From Christiangramia bathymodioli (GTDB lineage Bacteria > Bacteroidota > Bacteroidia > Flavobacteriales > Flavobacteriaceae): DNA of 64,000 nucleotides. The position numbers were made by a program, and so were the translations under genes. The stretch spans positions 453,330 to 517,329 of the forward strand of contig SRSL01000002.1 in the NCBI GenBank assembly GCA_009735695.1, read 5' to 3'. Below, piece after piece: positions 54,784-63,506 of this stretch (position 1 is the stretch's first letter; the number at the start of each line of letters is the position of its first letter). The notes under the pieces are model-generated. The model did no database searches, had not been told where the DNA came from, and saw only the letters and a program-made list of their open reading frames with translations.

Positions 54784-55398
54784 ATGAAAACTCCTTATAA
54801 AGATATTTATACCGTCTTAAAACTCAACCGATTTATTGTATTAGCAATTGTTATAAGCGCACAAATATTTAGTGCTTTTGCCCTCTGGGTCACCTTCACA
54901 ACGAATAAAAAAGCGTTGAACTCTACTTTTGCCATTAACAATGACGGGAGTATTATTCCTTTAAAACTAGTCACCCAAAAAGAAAATTTTCAGGTGGAAG
55001 CATTAGCACATTTAGACCTGTTCCACACTTACTTCTACAACATTCACGCCACCAATTATGAGAAAAACCTTGAAAAGGCATTATGGTTGGGTAATGGTTC
55101 TGTTGCCGATCTATATCGCCAGAAAAAAGCCGAAGGTGTTTATAATCGTCTGCTTCAATATTCATTGGTACAAAAGGTCATCAGTATCGAATCGGACATC
55201 GAAGAAATGGATGATCATTATAGGTTTAGAACAACTACCGTTTTTGAAATCAACCGAGGCTCTATTGTAGACACTTATGAACTTATTTCCACGGGAAAAC
55301 TTATAACGGTAGACCGGCATTTTCCAAATAATCCTCATGGCCTCCTGATTACGGATTACTTTGAAAACAGTCTGAGAAAAATCGTTCCTGAATCTTAA
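54784..55398 (+). CDS. traK: Conjugation protein TraK (VirB8-like)
   Basis: 204 residues: a short cytoplasmic N-terminus, one helix (FIVLAIVISAQIFSAFALWVTF) and a periplasmic VirB8-type domain (LAHLDLFHTYFYNIHATNYEKNLEKAL). TraK anchors the transfer complex to the inner membrane. Confidence 0.9.
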   Translation: MKTPYKDIYTVLKLNRFIVLAIVISAQIFSAFALWVTFTTNKKALNSTFAINNDGSIIPLKLVTQKENFQVEALAHLDLFHTYFYNIHATNYEKNLEKALWLGNGSVADLYRQKKAEGVYNRLLQYSLVQKVISIESDIEEMDDHYRFRTTTVFEINRGSIVDTYELISTGKLITVDRHFPNNPHGLLITDYFENSLRKIVPES

Positions 55399-55406
55399 AA
55401 CATATT

Positions 55407-56339
55407 ATGATGAAAATAGAAAAGAATAAGATCGTGGTTGGGAGTATCATCGCTATCACCATCATTTTTTTGATCTCTTATACGATCATGATCACAGGTG
55501 ATGATCAAGATGAGGACAAGAACCTAAAACAAACAACGGTTCCAGAGCTGCAGGAAGATCCACCTTCCTATGATTCGAAACTGGATGCCATCAACGATTT
55601 AAAAGAGGTAAGGGAGACCAATGTCCCCAGTATTTATGATGAAAAACTGATGGATTCTCTGGGTTATTACGATGCAGAACTTCCCGAAAAGGAAAAACAG
55701 CACATCATCGATAGTATATATTTTTTGGGAGAAAGAAGGTATGCGGAAGTAAGTGCGGTGGCTGCCCGGTCTAAAAAATCAATTCCCAGGAAAATTCAAA
55801 GGACAGATACTTCAGCAATTCGGGAGGAAGTGAAGATCCAGGCTAAAGAGATGGGACTGGAGCACCAGCTTTTCTTTGCATCCAATCCTAAATCAAACAA
55901 CATTGCTGCTTCTGAAACTACCGATTCGGAAATTTTAGCTGTAGTCGATGGTACCCAGGTAGTCAGGTCTAATTCCCGGCTCCGTTTACGGCTATACCAG
56001 GATGCTACTATCAGCAATAAGCCGATCCCAAAGAATACCCCCATTTTTGGTTTTGTAAGTTTTCAGCCTAACCGGGTGCTTATCGAAATAGAGAATTTAA
56101 AACATCAACCAACCGCATTAAAAGCTTTTGATCTACAGGATGGAAGTGAAGGTATTTATGTGGAAAATAATTTTCGTGAGGAAGCCACTACCGAAGTCCT
56201 GGATGATCTTTTAGGAGAGATCAATATTCCCAGTGTGCCACAGGTAAGTGGTATAGGCCAGCTCTTAAAAACCAAAAATCGTAATGTAAAAGTTACGGTC
56301 CTGAATAACTATAAACTCATATTAAAACCAGGCTTATAA
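55407..56339 (+). CDS. traM: Conjugation protein TraM (VirB10-like)
   Basis: 310 residues; ATG at 55407 or 55410. One N-terminal helix (VVGSIIAITIIFLISYTIMI), an acidic proline-containing linker, and a C-terminal VirB10-type barrel part (NSRLRLRLYQDATISNKPIPKNTPIFGFVSF). It bridges inner and outer membranes. It is 8 bases after traK; a traL gene is absent between them. Confidence 0.9.
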   Translation: MMKIEKNKIVVGSIIAITIIFLISYTIMITGDDQDEDKNLKQTTVPELQEDPPSYDSKLDAINDLKEVRETNVPSIYDEKLMDSLGYYDAELPEKEKQHIIDSIYFLGERRYAEVSAVAARSKKSIPRKIQRTDTSAIREEVKIQAKEMGLEHQLFFASNPKSNNIAASETTDSEILAVVDGTQVVRSNSRLRLRLYQDATISNKPIPKNTPIFGFVSFQPNRVLIEIENLKHQPTALKAFDLQDGSEGIYVENNFREEATTEVLDDLLGEINIPSVPQVSGIGQLLKTKNRNVKVTVLNNYKLILKPGL

Positions 56340-56367
56340 ATTTCTGGTATAATTTAAACTCTTTGTC

Positions 56368-57201
56368 ATGAAAACATATCTTCTTATTTCCGCGATCCTT
56401 TTAACAGGCATCCAACTTTATTCTCAAAAGGCAGAACGCTTGGACACGATTTTTGCCAATGAGCACAAAAACGTAGCTCTATTTTTTCCGCAACCTATCA
56501 GCCAGGGTATTACAGGTGCCAGTCATTTTGTTTTTAGCCATAATAGAGAAAGACAACAATATTTCGGCTTATTACAGGCTAAACCTGGGACTGAGAGTAA
56601 TCTTCTGGTAATAGATGCTGGAGGTTCGGTGTACTCTTATATCCTTAAGTATAGGAAGGACCTCTCCAGATTAAACTATTTTATCCAGGGTACAGAACGT
56701 ATAGGCACTGAAAAGCGTGATCTGCCAGCCCCTTTTAAGGATATAGAACCAAAACCAAACCAGCTCGACAGAGAAACCCATTATCGAAATTTTTGTTTCT
56801 ATCTACTGAATAAAAAGGAACGGATTGGTAGGGTAAAGAAAAGAAACCAGGGCATCATATTAAGTGTTGAAAATATAGTTTTTAACCAGAACGAACTGTA
56901 TTTTGTAATTCAGATTGAAAACCAATCCAGCCTGGATTATGATGTCAATTTTCTAAATCTTTCTGTGACTACCAGGCAAAAGGGAAAGAAAAAATCGATG
57001 CAATCACTTAAAAAAGACCCTGTATTCGCCTATAAAGCTCCTACGAAAATTAAAAAAGGTCACACTGCTCGATTGGTGTATGTATTTCCTAAGTTTTCTC
57101 TGAGTAACGACCGGCAGGTATTACTGGAGCTCAACGAAGGAAAGGGTGAAAGGGATGTGGTATTAAAAATTTCTCATCGATTTATAAATAATCCTAATTG
57201 A
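56368..57201 (+). CDS. traN: Conjugation protein TraN (DUF4138, VirB9-like)
   Basis: 277 residues, signal peptide (LLISAILLTGIQLYS) and beta-rich body (NVALFFPQPISQGITGASHFVF, LYFVIQIENQSSLDYDVNFL), as in DUF4138/TraN outer-membrane-side transfer proteins. Last gene of the tra operon here; traO, traP and traQ are not in the window. Confidence 0.9.
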   Translation: MKTYLLISAILLTGIQLYSQKAERLDTIFANEHKNVALFFPQPISQGITGASHFVFSHNRERQQYFGLLQAKPGTESNLLVIDAGGSVYSYILKYRKDLSRLNYFIQGTERIGTEKRDLPAPFKDIEPKPNQLDRETHYRNFCFYLLNKKERIGRVKKRNQGIILSVENIVFNQNELYFVIQIENQSSLDYDVNFLNLSVTTRQKGKKKSMQSLKKDPVFAYKAPTKIKKGHTARLVYVFPKFSLSNDRQVLLELNEGKGERDVVLKISHRFINNPN

Positions 57202-57231
57202 AAACCAACTGACTATCCGAAATCAGGATTT

Positions 57232-58209
57232 TCAGATAGACCACTTTATATCTTTTAGTCTGGATCCGATATTCATCAAAGATTGCAATACTTCTTTTTC
57301 GTCTGGTAGTTTTCCGGTTAGTAATTCCCTGAATTGACCATTATAAGTTGGGCTTAAACTTTCCCAAACCTTCTCGGTATTTTTAAAAAACAAGGATTCT
57401 AACGGGTGTTTGGACAACCATTCTTTATCTGTGGGAATAGCTTTATCATCATCTTTCCCTACCTGCAAAAGCATTGCTTCAAAATCATCTGATTTTAGGA
57501 ATAACGAAATTTTATACTCCTGCAGTAACTGGTGTAAATCGTAGGTATGTCGGATCTTATTTTTTAAATCCTCTAAAGGATTCTCCGTATATGAAAATCT
57601 TACCAGGCTAATGATTTTTTCGCAAAAGGTTCGTTCGATGCTTATTGCCGTTAAATTAAAAGGTTCAAGTTGATATTCTTTTATAAGGTCCTGATTGTTT
57701 GTGGTCGCAATAAACTGCGTGATCATTGAGTGCACGCTGACTTTTTGCGACGGGTAAGATCTGCCTAAGCTGGAAACTTCCAACACAATCTGGTCCCGAA
57801 CCTGCCCATATATACCTTTTACCCCTACTTTATCATAACCGTACACCAACTTTCTAATCTTGCCTTTTTTATTTTCCAGGGGGTGATCAGGAACAAGCTT
57901 CATTTCTGATTCCAACACACTGGTGACCTTCTTAAGTTTTCTTTTTATAGAGTTATCTGTTTCTCCATTTTCTTTTATGACAACGAGATCAATATCCTCG
58001 GAAAACCGTTGAATGATACCATAGCATTTAGATAGCGAAGTTCCTCCCTTGAAAACGGTAATATCTTTGGAGTTGGGATCCGTAAAGATGATTTTAAGGG
58101 CAAAGGTCACCCAATAATCTTTTTCTACATAGATTTCAGAAATTCCGAAATGTTGGGCAGTGGCCACGATGGCACCTTCAAAAGCGGCTTTATAGTGATG
58201 TAATTTCAT
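57232..58209 (-). CDS. abiEii: AbiEii-type nucleotidyltransferase toxin
   Basis: 325 residues with the MNT-type site: FKGGTSLSKCYGIIQRFSEDIDLVV supplies GG-S, then two aspartates of DxD type. AbiEii toxins transfer nucleotides to RNA targets and arrest growth, giving phage resistance and plasmid stability. Its start overlaps the antitoxin stop by TAATG. It is convergent with traN and unlike it in strand, so it is a separate insertion. Confidence 0.9.
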   Translation of the reverse strand: MKLHHYKAAFEGAIVATAQHFGISEIYVEKDYWVTFALKIIFTDPNSKDITVFKGGTSLSKCYGIIQRFSEDIDLVVIKENGETDNSIKRKLKKVTSVLESEMKLVPDHPLENKKGKIRKLVYGYDKVGVKGIYGQVRDQIVLEVSSLGRSYPSQKVSVHSMITQFIATTNNQDLIKEYQLEPFNLTAISIERTFCEKIISLVRFSYTENPLEDLKNKIRHTYDLHQLLQEYKISLFLKSDDFEAMLLQVGKDDDKAIPTDKEWLSKHPLESLFFKNTEKVWESLSPTYNGQFRELLTGKLPDEKEVLQSLMNIGSRLKDIKWSI

Positions 58210-58931
58210 TAAGAAATATTCCAGTTTGAGATTGTAGGTAAGATGCTTTTGGATAAGCCAAATTTATAAGTACTCAGATAATTGATACTGTCTTTTAGTG
58301 ATGTACTGAGGGAATTTAAAGAAAGAGCTTCAAGGATGGCACCTAACAGTGCTCTCACCTTTGGAGGATATGCTTTGGCAATAGCAATCAGTTTATTTTT
58401 CTCTACATCAGTAAGCTCCTGAATTTTTTTCCTTAAAAAGGTGATTCCCCCTTTTTTATCCATATCCGGAATATTTTTAAAATCTTTTATAACGTCTAAT
58501 AATTGAAGTAACGATACATTGTTTTCTTCAACCGGCACATACGCTTTTGCAGGTTTAATGACAAGATTACCTATTTTGGCTTTGATCTCTTTATTACCTG
58601 CTACCCTTACCACATTCGAGATTTGAGTTGTCAATCCCAGTTCATTATATAGTCGCAATCCGGTAACGTAAGCAATCTGTTTGTCCTTTTCAAAGAGATA
58701 CAAGTCAAGAAGTGTAGTTTCTCTGGGCTTTAATTCCCCAAAAGCAGTTTGTTTAGGTTTGTAATATACCCCATTTTTATATCTCCTGATTACATCATCC
58801 TCAACTAATCGGCTTAATGCCTTTGCAGCAGCAAGGAATTCATTTTGAGCAATTTCAAGGGTATCATAAGTAAATACCTCTCCCGAATCTAACTTATTAA
58901 TTTTACTTTTAATGGATGCTGCAATATTCAT
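58209..58931 (-). CDS. abiEi: AbiEi antitoxin (DUF6088-type)
   Basis: 240 residues with an N-terminal winged helix (about 15-70: GEVFTYDTLEIAQNEFLAAAKALSRLVEDDVIRRYKNGVYY) and a C-terminal AbiEi-like region. The antitoxin represses its own operon and balances AbiEii transcriptionally. Its promoter lies at 58939-58970, with an inverted repeat around the -33 box that could be the operator. Confidence 0.9.
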   Translation of the reverse strand: MNIAASIKSKINKLDSGEVFTYDTLEIAQNEFLAAAKALSRLVEDDVIRRYKNGVYYKPKQTAFGELKPRETTLLDLYLFEKDKQIAYVTGLRLYNELGLTTQISNVVRVAGNKEIKAKIGNLVIKPAKAYVPVEENNVSLLQLLDVIKDFKNIPDMDKKGGITFLRKKIQELTDVEKNKLIAIAKAYPPKVRALLGAILEALSLNSLSTSLKDSINYLSTYKFGLSKSILPTISNWNIS

Positions 58932-58938
58932 AGTACCG

Positions 58939-58970
58939 CAAAGATAATCTTAAAAACTGAAATATGTCAA
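58939..58970 (-). promoter_or_regulatory. Promoter and operator of the AbiE operon
   Basis: On the minus strand TTGACA (58965-58970), 20-base spacer after TTGA, TATCTTTG (58939-58946). The box ends 8 bases before the ATG, so the mRNA has almost no leader. A matching TTGACA/TGTCAA pair (58989-58994 and 58965-58970) surrounds the -33 region. Confidence 0.7.
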
Positions 58971-59012
58971 TTTTTTTCTGGTTTTTACTTGACAAGTATA
59001 ATGTTATTGTAA

Positions 59013-60593
59013 TTATTTAAAAATTGATTTAGCTTCCTGAAAAATTCTTTCGAAATTCATTTCCAAATCGGTTGAAGAAAACTCCTGAGCTTTTACAGGG
59101 AGGTCTCTTACAATCCTTTGTAATTTAAACTGTACTTTTTTATCCTTCCCATCAGCATAGGTAATGAACTCACCCTGTTTCAATCGAAAGAAAACATCTG
59201 CCCTAATTTTCGGAATTTCATTTTCCCCGGTAATCACTCGTGTATCGAAATTCAGATTATGGCCACTACTCACACTCTTAGTAGGATCCTTTATAATCTC
59301 GAAGAAACGTTCATAATATTTAGCGGTGTCAGGATCATTAACCTTCCCAAAGAACTGGTAAGATAGATTGCTTAGAATAGCCTTACTGGCTTTATCCCCA
59401 TACATCATGTCATTCTGGATCTTGTCCTGCATCACATATACAGTGGCAATATCATAACTTCTTAAAGTAGCCGGAATGCGGTGCATATTCAGTAATCGTA
59501 AAGTAGGTGCTTCTTCCATCAATAGAAATGACGGATTGGAATTACGTACACTCATTTGTTTGGTAATGGTATGGATGATGGCTGCAATTACCGCAGAATA
59601 GGAAGATTCAAATTTAGGGTTATTCACAACGGAAATTACTGCGGGGTTTTCGGGATTATTTATATCTAAAGGCACATCGTCTGCAGACAGGGCCATAAAT
59701 ATACTTTGGGTACTGATTCGTTTTAAGGCATTGGCCAGGGTACTCTTTACCCCTGCAGTTTGTCTTTCTGAATCTTTACCGCTAATAAAAGCATCTGCCA
59801 TCGCCCTGGAGGCCCTGTTCGAGTCCAGGAAAGCTATAAGACTCTCAGTATCCAGAAACTGATAAATTGCTATTAAATGGGGCAATGTACAGTATTGCGG
59901 ATAGGATGTTTTCAATTTCCAGATCATCCCTCCTATTAAACCTTCTGCAGCATCATTAAAGAATTTTGTGGTTCCACTTGTGCCTGATTCCTTTTGCTCT
60001 AATAGATTCTCAATGAGAACTCTGGAAATTTCATTGACGCTCTCTTCATTTTCCAGATAGCGGGGTGCAATCGGATTGACCCGGTGGATAATTTTATCAA
60101 AGGAGATGATCTTAAAAGGAATATCTGAATCCTTAAAAAGCGGATAAGCCATTTCGGTAAGTTCAAAATCCTTATAATCATGGATTACTCCACAAAAATT
60201 GTATTGCTGAAAATGCTTTAGAAAACCATAGACCACACTTTCCGTTTTTCCACTACCGGCAGACCCGATGACAGATGCCCCGCGTTTGATATTAGCAATT
60301 TTAAAATCTTTGCCACTGGTTTTAAAATTTACCTGATACATCCTTGCAACCTTATCCTTTATTTCAGTGGAATGACAGAAAACATAGAAAACTGTATTGA
60401 TTAGTAACAAGGGGCAACCCACATACAATAGGCCTTCTATAATCAGCTGGGGATAAAAGCAGTAAAGAATAAACCCTATTAGCAAAAGGGAATTGATCAA
60501 AAATGCATATCTGGAAATACGGTATAAACCGTAGAAAAGCAGACTACAAAAAATGACGATTATGGTGGTATTTACAATGTTGAATTCTTCCAT
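59013..60593 (-). CDS. mobC: Coupling ATPase MobC (VirD4/TraG-like)
   Basis: 526 residues. N-terminal transmembrane helices (about 8-70), Walker A GSAGSGKTESVV (about 112-120) and Walker B FLLMEEAPTLRL, as in type IV coupling proteins that bring relaxase-bound DNA to the channel. The last step of the mob operon; 19 bases after mobB. Confidence 0.92.
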   Translation of the reverse strand: MEEFNIVNTTIIVIFCSLLFYGLYRISRYAFLINSLLLIGFILYCFYPQLIIEGLLYVGCPLLLINTVFYVFCHSTEIKDKVARMYQVNFKTSGKDFKIANIKRGASVIGSAGSGKTESVVYGFLKHFQQYNFCGVIHDYKDFELTEMAYPLFKDSDIPFKIISFDKIIHRVNPIAPRYLENEESVNEISRVLIENLLEQKESGTSGTTKFFNDAAEGLIGGMIWKLKTSYPQYCTLPHLIAIYQFLDTESLIAFLDSNRASRAMADAFISGKDSERQTAGVKSTLANALKRISTQSIFMALSADDVPLDINNPENPAVISVVNNPKFESSYSAVIAAIIHTITKQMSVRNSNPSFLLMEEAPTLRLLNMHRIPATLRSYDIATVYVMQDKIQNDMMYGDKASKAILSNLSYQFFGKVNDPDTAKYYERFFEIIKDPTKSVSSGHNLNFDTRVITGENEIPKIRADVFFRLKQGEFITYADGKDKKVQFKLQRIVRDLPVKAQEFSSTDLEMNFERIFQEAKSIFK

Positions 60594-60612
60594 ATCATTT
60601 ATATTATTTCAT

Positions 60613-61644
60613 TTAAATTCCGATAGAGCTTGATTTAACTGCTATATCCACTCCCCTTCTCAACCGGTTAAAAACTTTTAAAGCCAACTGGGCTTTATTG
60701 GTTGGGATGTTTGGCATCATAGGCATTCCGGTTTCTTTTAGCATTTTCATGGCAATTGCTTTTTCACTGGTTGGCAGTTTCATCAAATTTGAAAAATAAC
60801 TTCTAGGGTTTTTAATGAACTCTTTCCTGGCAGTATAGGTTTCCACAAAATTCCGTTGATATCCGAAGTTTTTATCGAATGTTTTTTCAGCTTTTCCAAA
60901 GAATTTATCACGATCAAAACCCCGTTTGACTGTTTTACCATTTAATTCAACCTTCGATGCTCTGTATTTGCTACCGGGAGATAAGCTATACTTATTCGAA
61001 GCATCCCTGCGGCTCACTATAATATGAATATGGCTTTGGTTCCCTTCTTTGGGCATTCCCTGTACAATTCGTTGCCCCGCTTGTTTATGGGGAGCTGCTT
61101 TTTCCAGTTTATTGATCTCCCGTTTCATCTGGGCAATATTCCCAGGTTGTTCTCCGCGTTCAACTTTTTGGATATCATTTTTTAGTTGAAGTATTTTGGT
61201 AGCAAAGGGCTGATTTTCCCGTACCTGTGTATCGGTGCCTTTAAAAAAGCGTTGATGTTCAATTTTGGCGTAGTATTTTATATCATCAATATTGACCGGT
61301 CGGCCATTGAGTTCACGATTAAAAGAAGCCACATAATCTTTCATCACTGCGCGAGTATATTTTTTTAGATCTTCGCTGTTGTTCTTCAACCTGTTCAATT
61401 CATATTTTGAAGGGCTTATTGTAATGGAATAAAACCTGGGTTCCGTTTTTTCCAGTTTAGCGGTATTGGCATCAATTTCCCGAACTACTTCCTCTGCCGA
61501 AATTTGATCATTATACTGATTAAAAAAGTACTCCTTATCCTGCGGATCCAATCCCTGATTTTCCTTTTCCAGGTAATCCACAAAGTCGGCTGAACCCTGA
61601 GAATAATTCCCCCCTAATTTTTGTGCTGTGATGGTGATATACAT
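60613..61644 (-). CDS. mobB: MobB relaxase (DUF5712-type)
   Basis: 343 residues. N-terminal MYITITAQKLGGNYSQGSADFVDYLEKE and a histidine cluster HIHIIVSRRDASNKYSLSPG characteristic of the Bacteroidetes MobB relaxases; a Tyr in the N-terminal part would carry the DNA. It nicks oriT and pilots the strand. It is 10 bases after the BfmA-type gene. Confidence 0.9.
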   Translation of the reverse strand: MYITITAQKLGGNYSQGSADFVDYLEKENQGLDPQDKEYFFNQYNDQISAEEVVREIDANTAKLEKTEPRFYSITISPSKYELNRLKNNSEDLKKYTRAVMKDYVASFNRELNGRPVNIDDIKYYAKIEHQRFFKGTDTQVRENQPFATKILQLKNDIQKVERGEQPGNIAQMKREINKLEKAAPHKQAGQRIVQGMPKEGNQSHIHIIVSRRDASNKYSLSPGSKYRASKVELNGKTVKRGFDRDKFFGKAEKTFDKNFGYQRNFVETYTARKEFIKNPRSYFSNLMKLPTSEKAIAMKMLKETGMPMMPNIPTNKAQLALKVFNRLRRGVDIAVKSSSIGI

Positions 61645-61654
61645 CTTTAATAAT

Positions 61655-62044
61655 TTATGAGTCTTGTTGATTTCGTTCCTGATATTTCGGTTGATTTTCT
61701 TCCGTATTTTTCTTCTCCAGGATCATTGGTTGTTTTTTAGGTTCGGCTTCCCGGAACAAAGATTGCATCATAGCCACTGTTGGTTTGGTTTGTCCTTTCT
61801 CAATATCTTTTAAGATAGCGATGACTCCATTGATCCTTTTTTTGATCAGGGTCTCCAGGGTTTGCATTTTAGGGCCCATAGATTCCGTTGGAGAAATTCC
61901 ATTATCCTCAAAAAACTCCAGCATCAACAGTAGGCTTATCGATTGAGATTTTGACATAGCACGGCTAAACCGTCTAAATTTTTTAGCTACAGAAGACTTG
62001 ATCTTTAAAGTCTCAAATTGCTCTTTTTTATATTCTTCATCCAT
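61655..62044 (-). CDS. BfmA/BtgA-family mobilization accessory protein
   Basis: 129 residues; N-terminal ribbon-helix-helix-like region (EQFETLKIKSSVAKKFRRFSRAMSKSQSISLLLMLEFFE) then a helical basic part and a polar tail. Matches the BfmA/BtgA family that helps MobB recognise oriT. First gene of the mob operon. Confidence 0.85.
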   Translation of the reverse strand: MDEEYKKEQFETLKIKSSVAKKFRRFSRAMSKSQSISLLLMLEFFEDNGISPTESMGPKMQTLETLIKKRINGVIAILKDIEKGQTKPTVAMMQSLFREAEPKKQPMILEKKNTEENQPKYQERNQQDS

Positions 62045-62570
62045 TTTTTAGTAAAAAACTGACTATTTTTAAGGGGCTGCGGAAGGTTTTTAGTAAAAAA
62101 TGACTTCCGAATTCCTAGAATTTAAATAATAGAATTTTTAAATAACTGATATTCAGTCATTTAAAATTTAGGTGAAATATATAACGCGGCTTTGCCCGTT
62201 ATCCTCTTGCTATTCCTTTTCGTCCCGCCAGGCGGGACAAAAATCTCATACAAATTGGACCAATGTCCATTTGCATTTTGAGGAATAAAATTCCATTATG
62301 TAAAAAATTATGATTGGTAAGGATATCAGCGAAAGTCAAAAATTGGGATATCTTACATAAAATTATGTGCTGAAATTCAGCTAATTAAATATACCATATT
62401 TTTTTTTCAAAAGGAAATTAATATGCTATAGCATGGTAAAAATTTTAATTTTATTATTCATTTATTTCCATACTTGGAAATAAAAAAAGGAGGGTTTAGA
62501 TAACAGCGAATTTTCCTTTTCTAAAATTTTAGACTACCGGTAACTAATAAAAATTTGAGGGGTAGAATAA
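62045..62570. other. Candidate oriT/control region upstream of mob genes
   Basis: About 525 bases without a gene. Key feature is a perfect hairpin GTCCCGCC-A-GGCGGGAC at 62222-62238, flanked by short A/T-rich arms (TTTTC/ACAAAAA). A direct repeat TTTTTAGTAAAAAA followed by (C)TGACT occurs at 62045-62064 and 62087-62105, close to the BfmA-type start. Position just upstream of the relaxase operon fits an origin of transfer, but no nic site can be assigned. Confidence 0.5.
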
Positions 62571-62602
62571 AAAAATACCCCTAAAGTTTTTAGAGGTATT
62601 TT
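62571..62602 (-). terminator. Terminator of the radC-like gene
   Basis: On the minus strand AAAATACCTCTAAA / TTTAGGGGTATTTT stem with one mismatch, followed by a T-run (TTTTTTTATT). Confidence 0.8.
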
Positions 62603-62622
62603 ATAAGGGATTAAAAAATAGT

Positions 62623-63072
62623 TTACAGGATACCTTCATCCGCAAAGCTTACATAATCACCATCTGGTGTTAGTATTAAATGATCCAGGACTTTAATATC
62701 TAGCATTTCCGCCGCTTTGGTAATTTTTTCAGTCAGGCGTTTATCTGCTTCGCTCGGTTTTAAAGTCCCTGACGGATGATTATGAGCAAGGATTACAGAA
62801 CAGCTAAGGCTCTTGAGAATAACCGCAAACAAGATTCGTAAGTCTACGAGTGTCCCCGTAATTCCACCGGTGGAAACTTCAAAAATGCCTTTCACTTTAT
62901 TTGCGTTATTAAGCAGCATTACTTTAAAAGTTTCGTGCAGGCCGATCTGGTCTTTGTTCCAGGTATTATATAATAGTTCGGCAGCATTAACAGATGAACT
63001 TATTTTAGGCGCCTGAGAGATCTTAAAATTCCCCTGATATTTTATCGATATTTCATTAACTTTAGTTTTCAT
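62623..63072 (-). CDS. radC: RadC/JAB-domain protein
   Basis: 149 residues, shorter than chromosomal RadC: it keeps only the JAB/JAMM metal domain. Motif residues are Glu47 (HETF), His97 and His99 (HNHPSG) and Asp110. Element-borne RadC-like proteins are common in Bacteroidetes transposons; the role (perhaps in recombination or DNA repair after transfer) is unproven. The ssb terminator lies between the two genes. Confidence 0.88.
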   Translation of the reverse strand: MKTKVNEISIKYQGNFKISQAPKISSSVNAAELLYNTWNKDQIGLHETFKVMLLNNANKVKGIFEVSTGGITGTLVDLRILFAVILKSLSCSVILAHNHPSGTLKPSEADKRLTEKITKAAEMLDIKVLDHLILTPDGDYVSFADEGIL

Positions 63073-63100
63073 AATTAATCATTTTAAAGAGTTTTCAATG

Positions 63101-63140
63101 AAAAGAGGGCGTTACCGTGAAGAAGTATCCGCCCTCTTTT
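63101..63140 (-). terminator. Terminator of ssb
   Basis: Perfect 11-bp stem AAAAGAGGGCG (63101-63111) / CGCCCTCTTTT (63130-63140), short T-run on the minus strand. Confidence 0.85.
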
Positions 63141-63146
63141 AATTAA

Positions 63147-63506
63147 CTACTGCTGGCTTTCCGCCTTAGCAGTTCCATTACCTAAAAGAAGTATTTCACT
63201 GGCTACCACTTCGGTGACATATCGTTTCTCTCCTTCTTTGGACTCATAGGATCGAGTTGTCAATTTGCCTTCAATGGCAATTTCTTTTCCGGTGCCAACA
63301 TAATTCTCTACGATTTCAGCGGTTTTCCCCCATGTCACAATATTGTGCCATTGCGTATCCTGTACTTTTTCTCCTTTTGAATTTTTATAAAATTCATTGG
63401 TTGCAATTGAAAAGCTGGCTACTTTCTTACCACTTTCAAGATTTCTGATTTCCGGGGTTTGTCCCACATTTCCGATTAATTGAACTTTGTTTCTAAGCGT
63501 ACTCAT
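63147..63506 (-). CDS. ssb: Single-stranded DNA-binding protein of the element
   Basis: 119 residues with the OB-fold SSB pattern: NKVQLIGNVGQTPEIRNLESGKKVASFSIATNEFYKN, TQWHNIVTWGKTAEIVENYVGTGKEIAIEGKL. The usual acidic C-terminal tip (DDDIPF-type), which recruits other proteins, is missing: the chain ends KAESQQ. It probably coats the transferred strand. It sits just before the radC-like gene. Confidence 0.92.
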   Translation of the reverse strand: MSTLRNKVQLIGNVGQTPEIRNLESGKKVASFSIATNEFYKNSKGEKVQDTQWHNIVTWGKTAEIVENYVGTGKEIAIEGKLTTRSYESKEGEKRYVTEVVASEILLLGNGTAKAESQQ

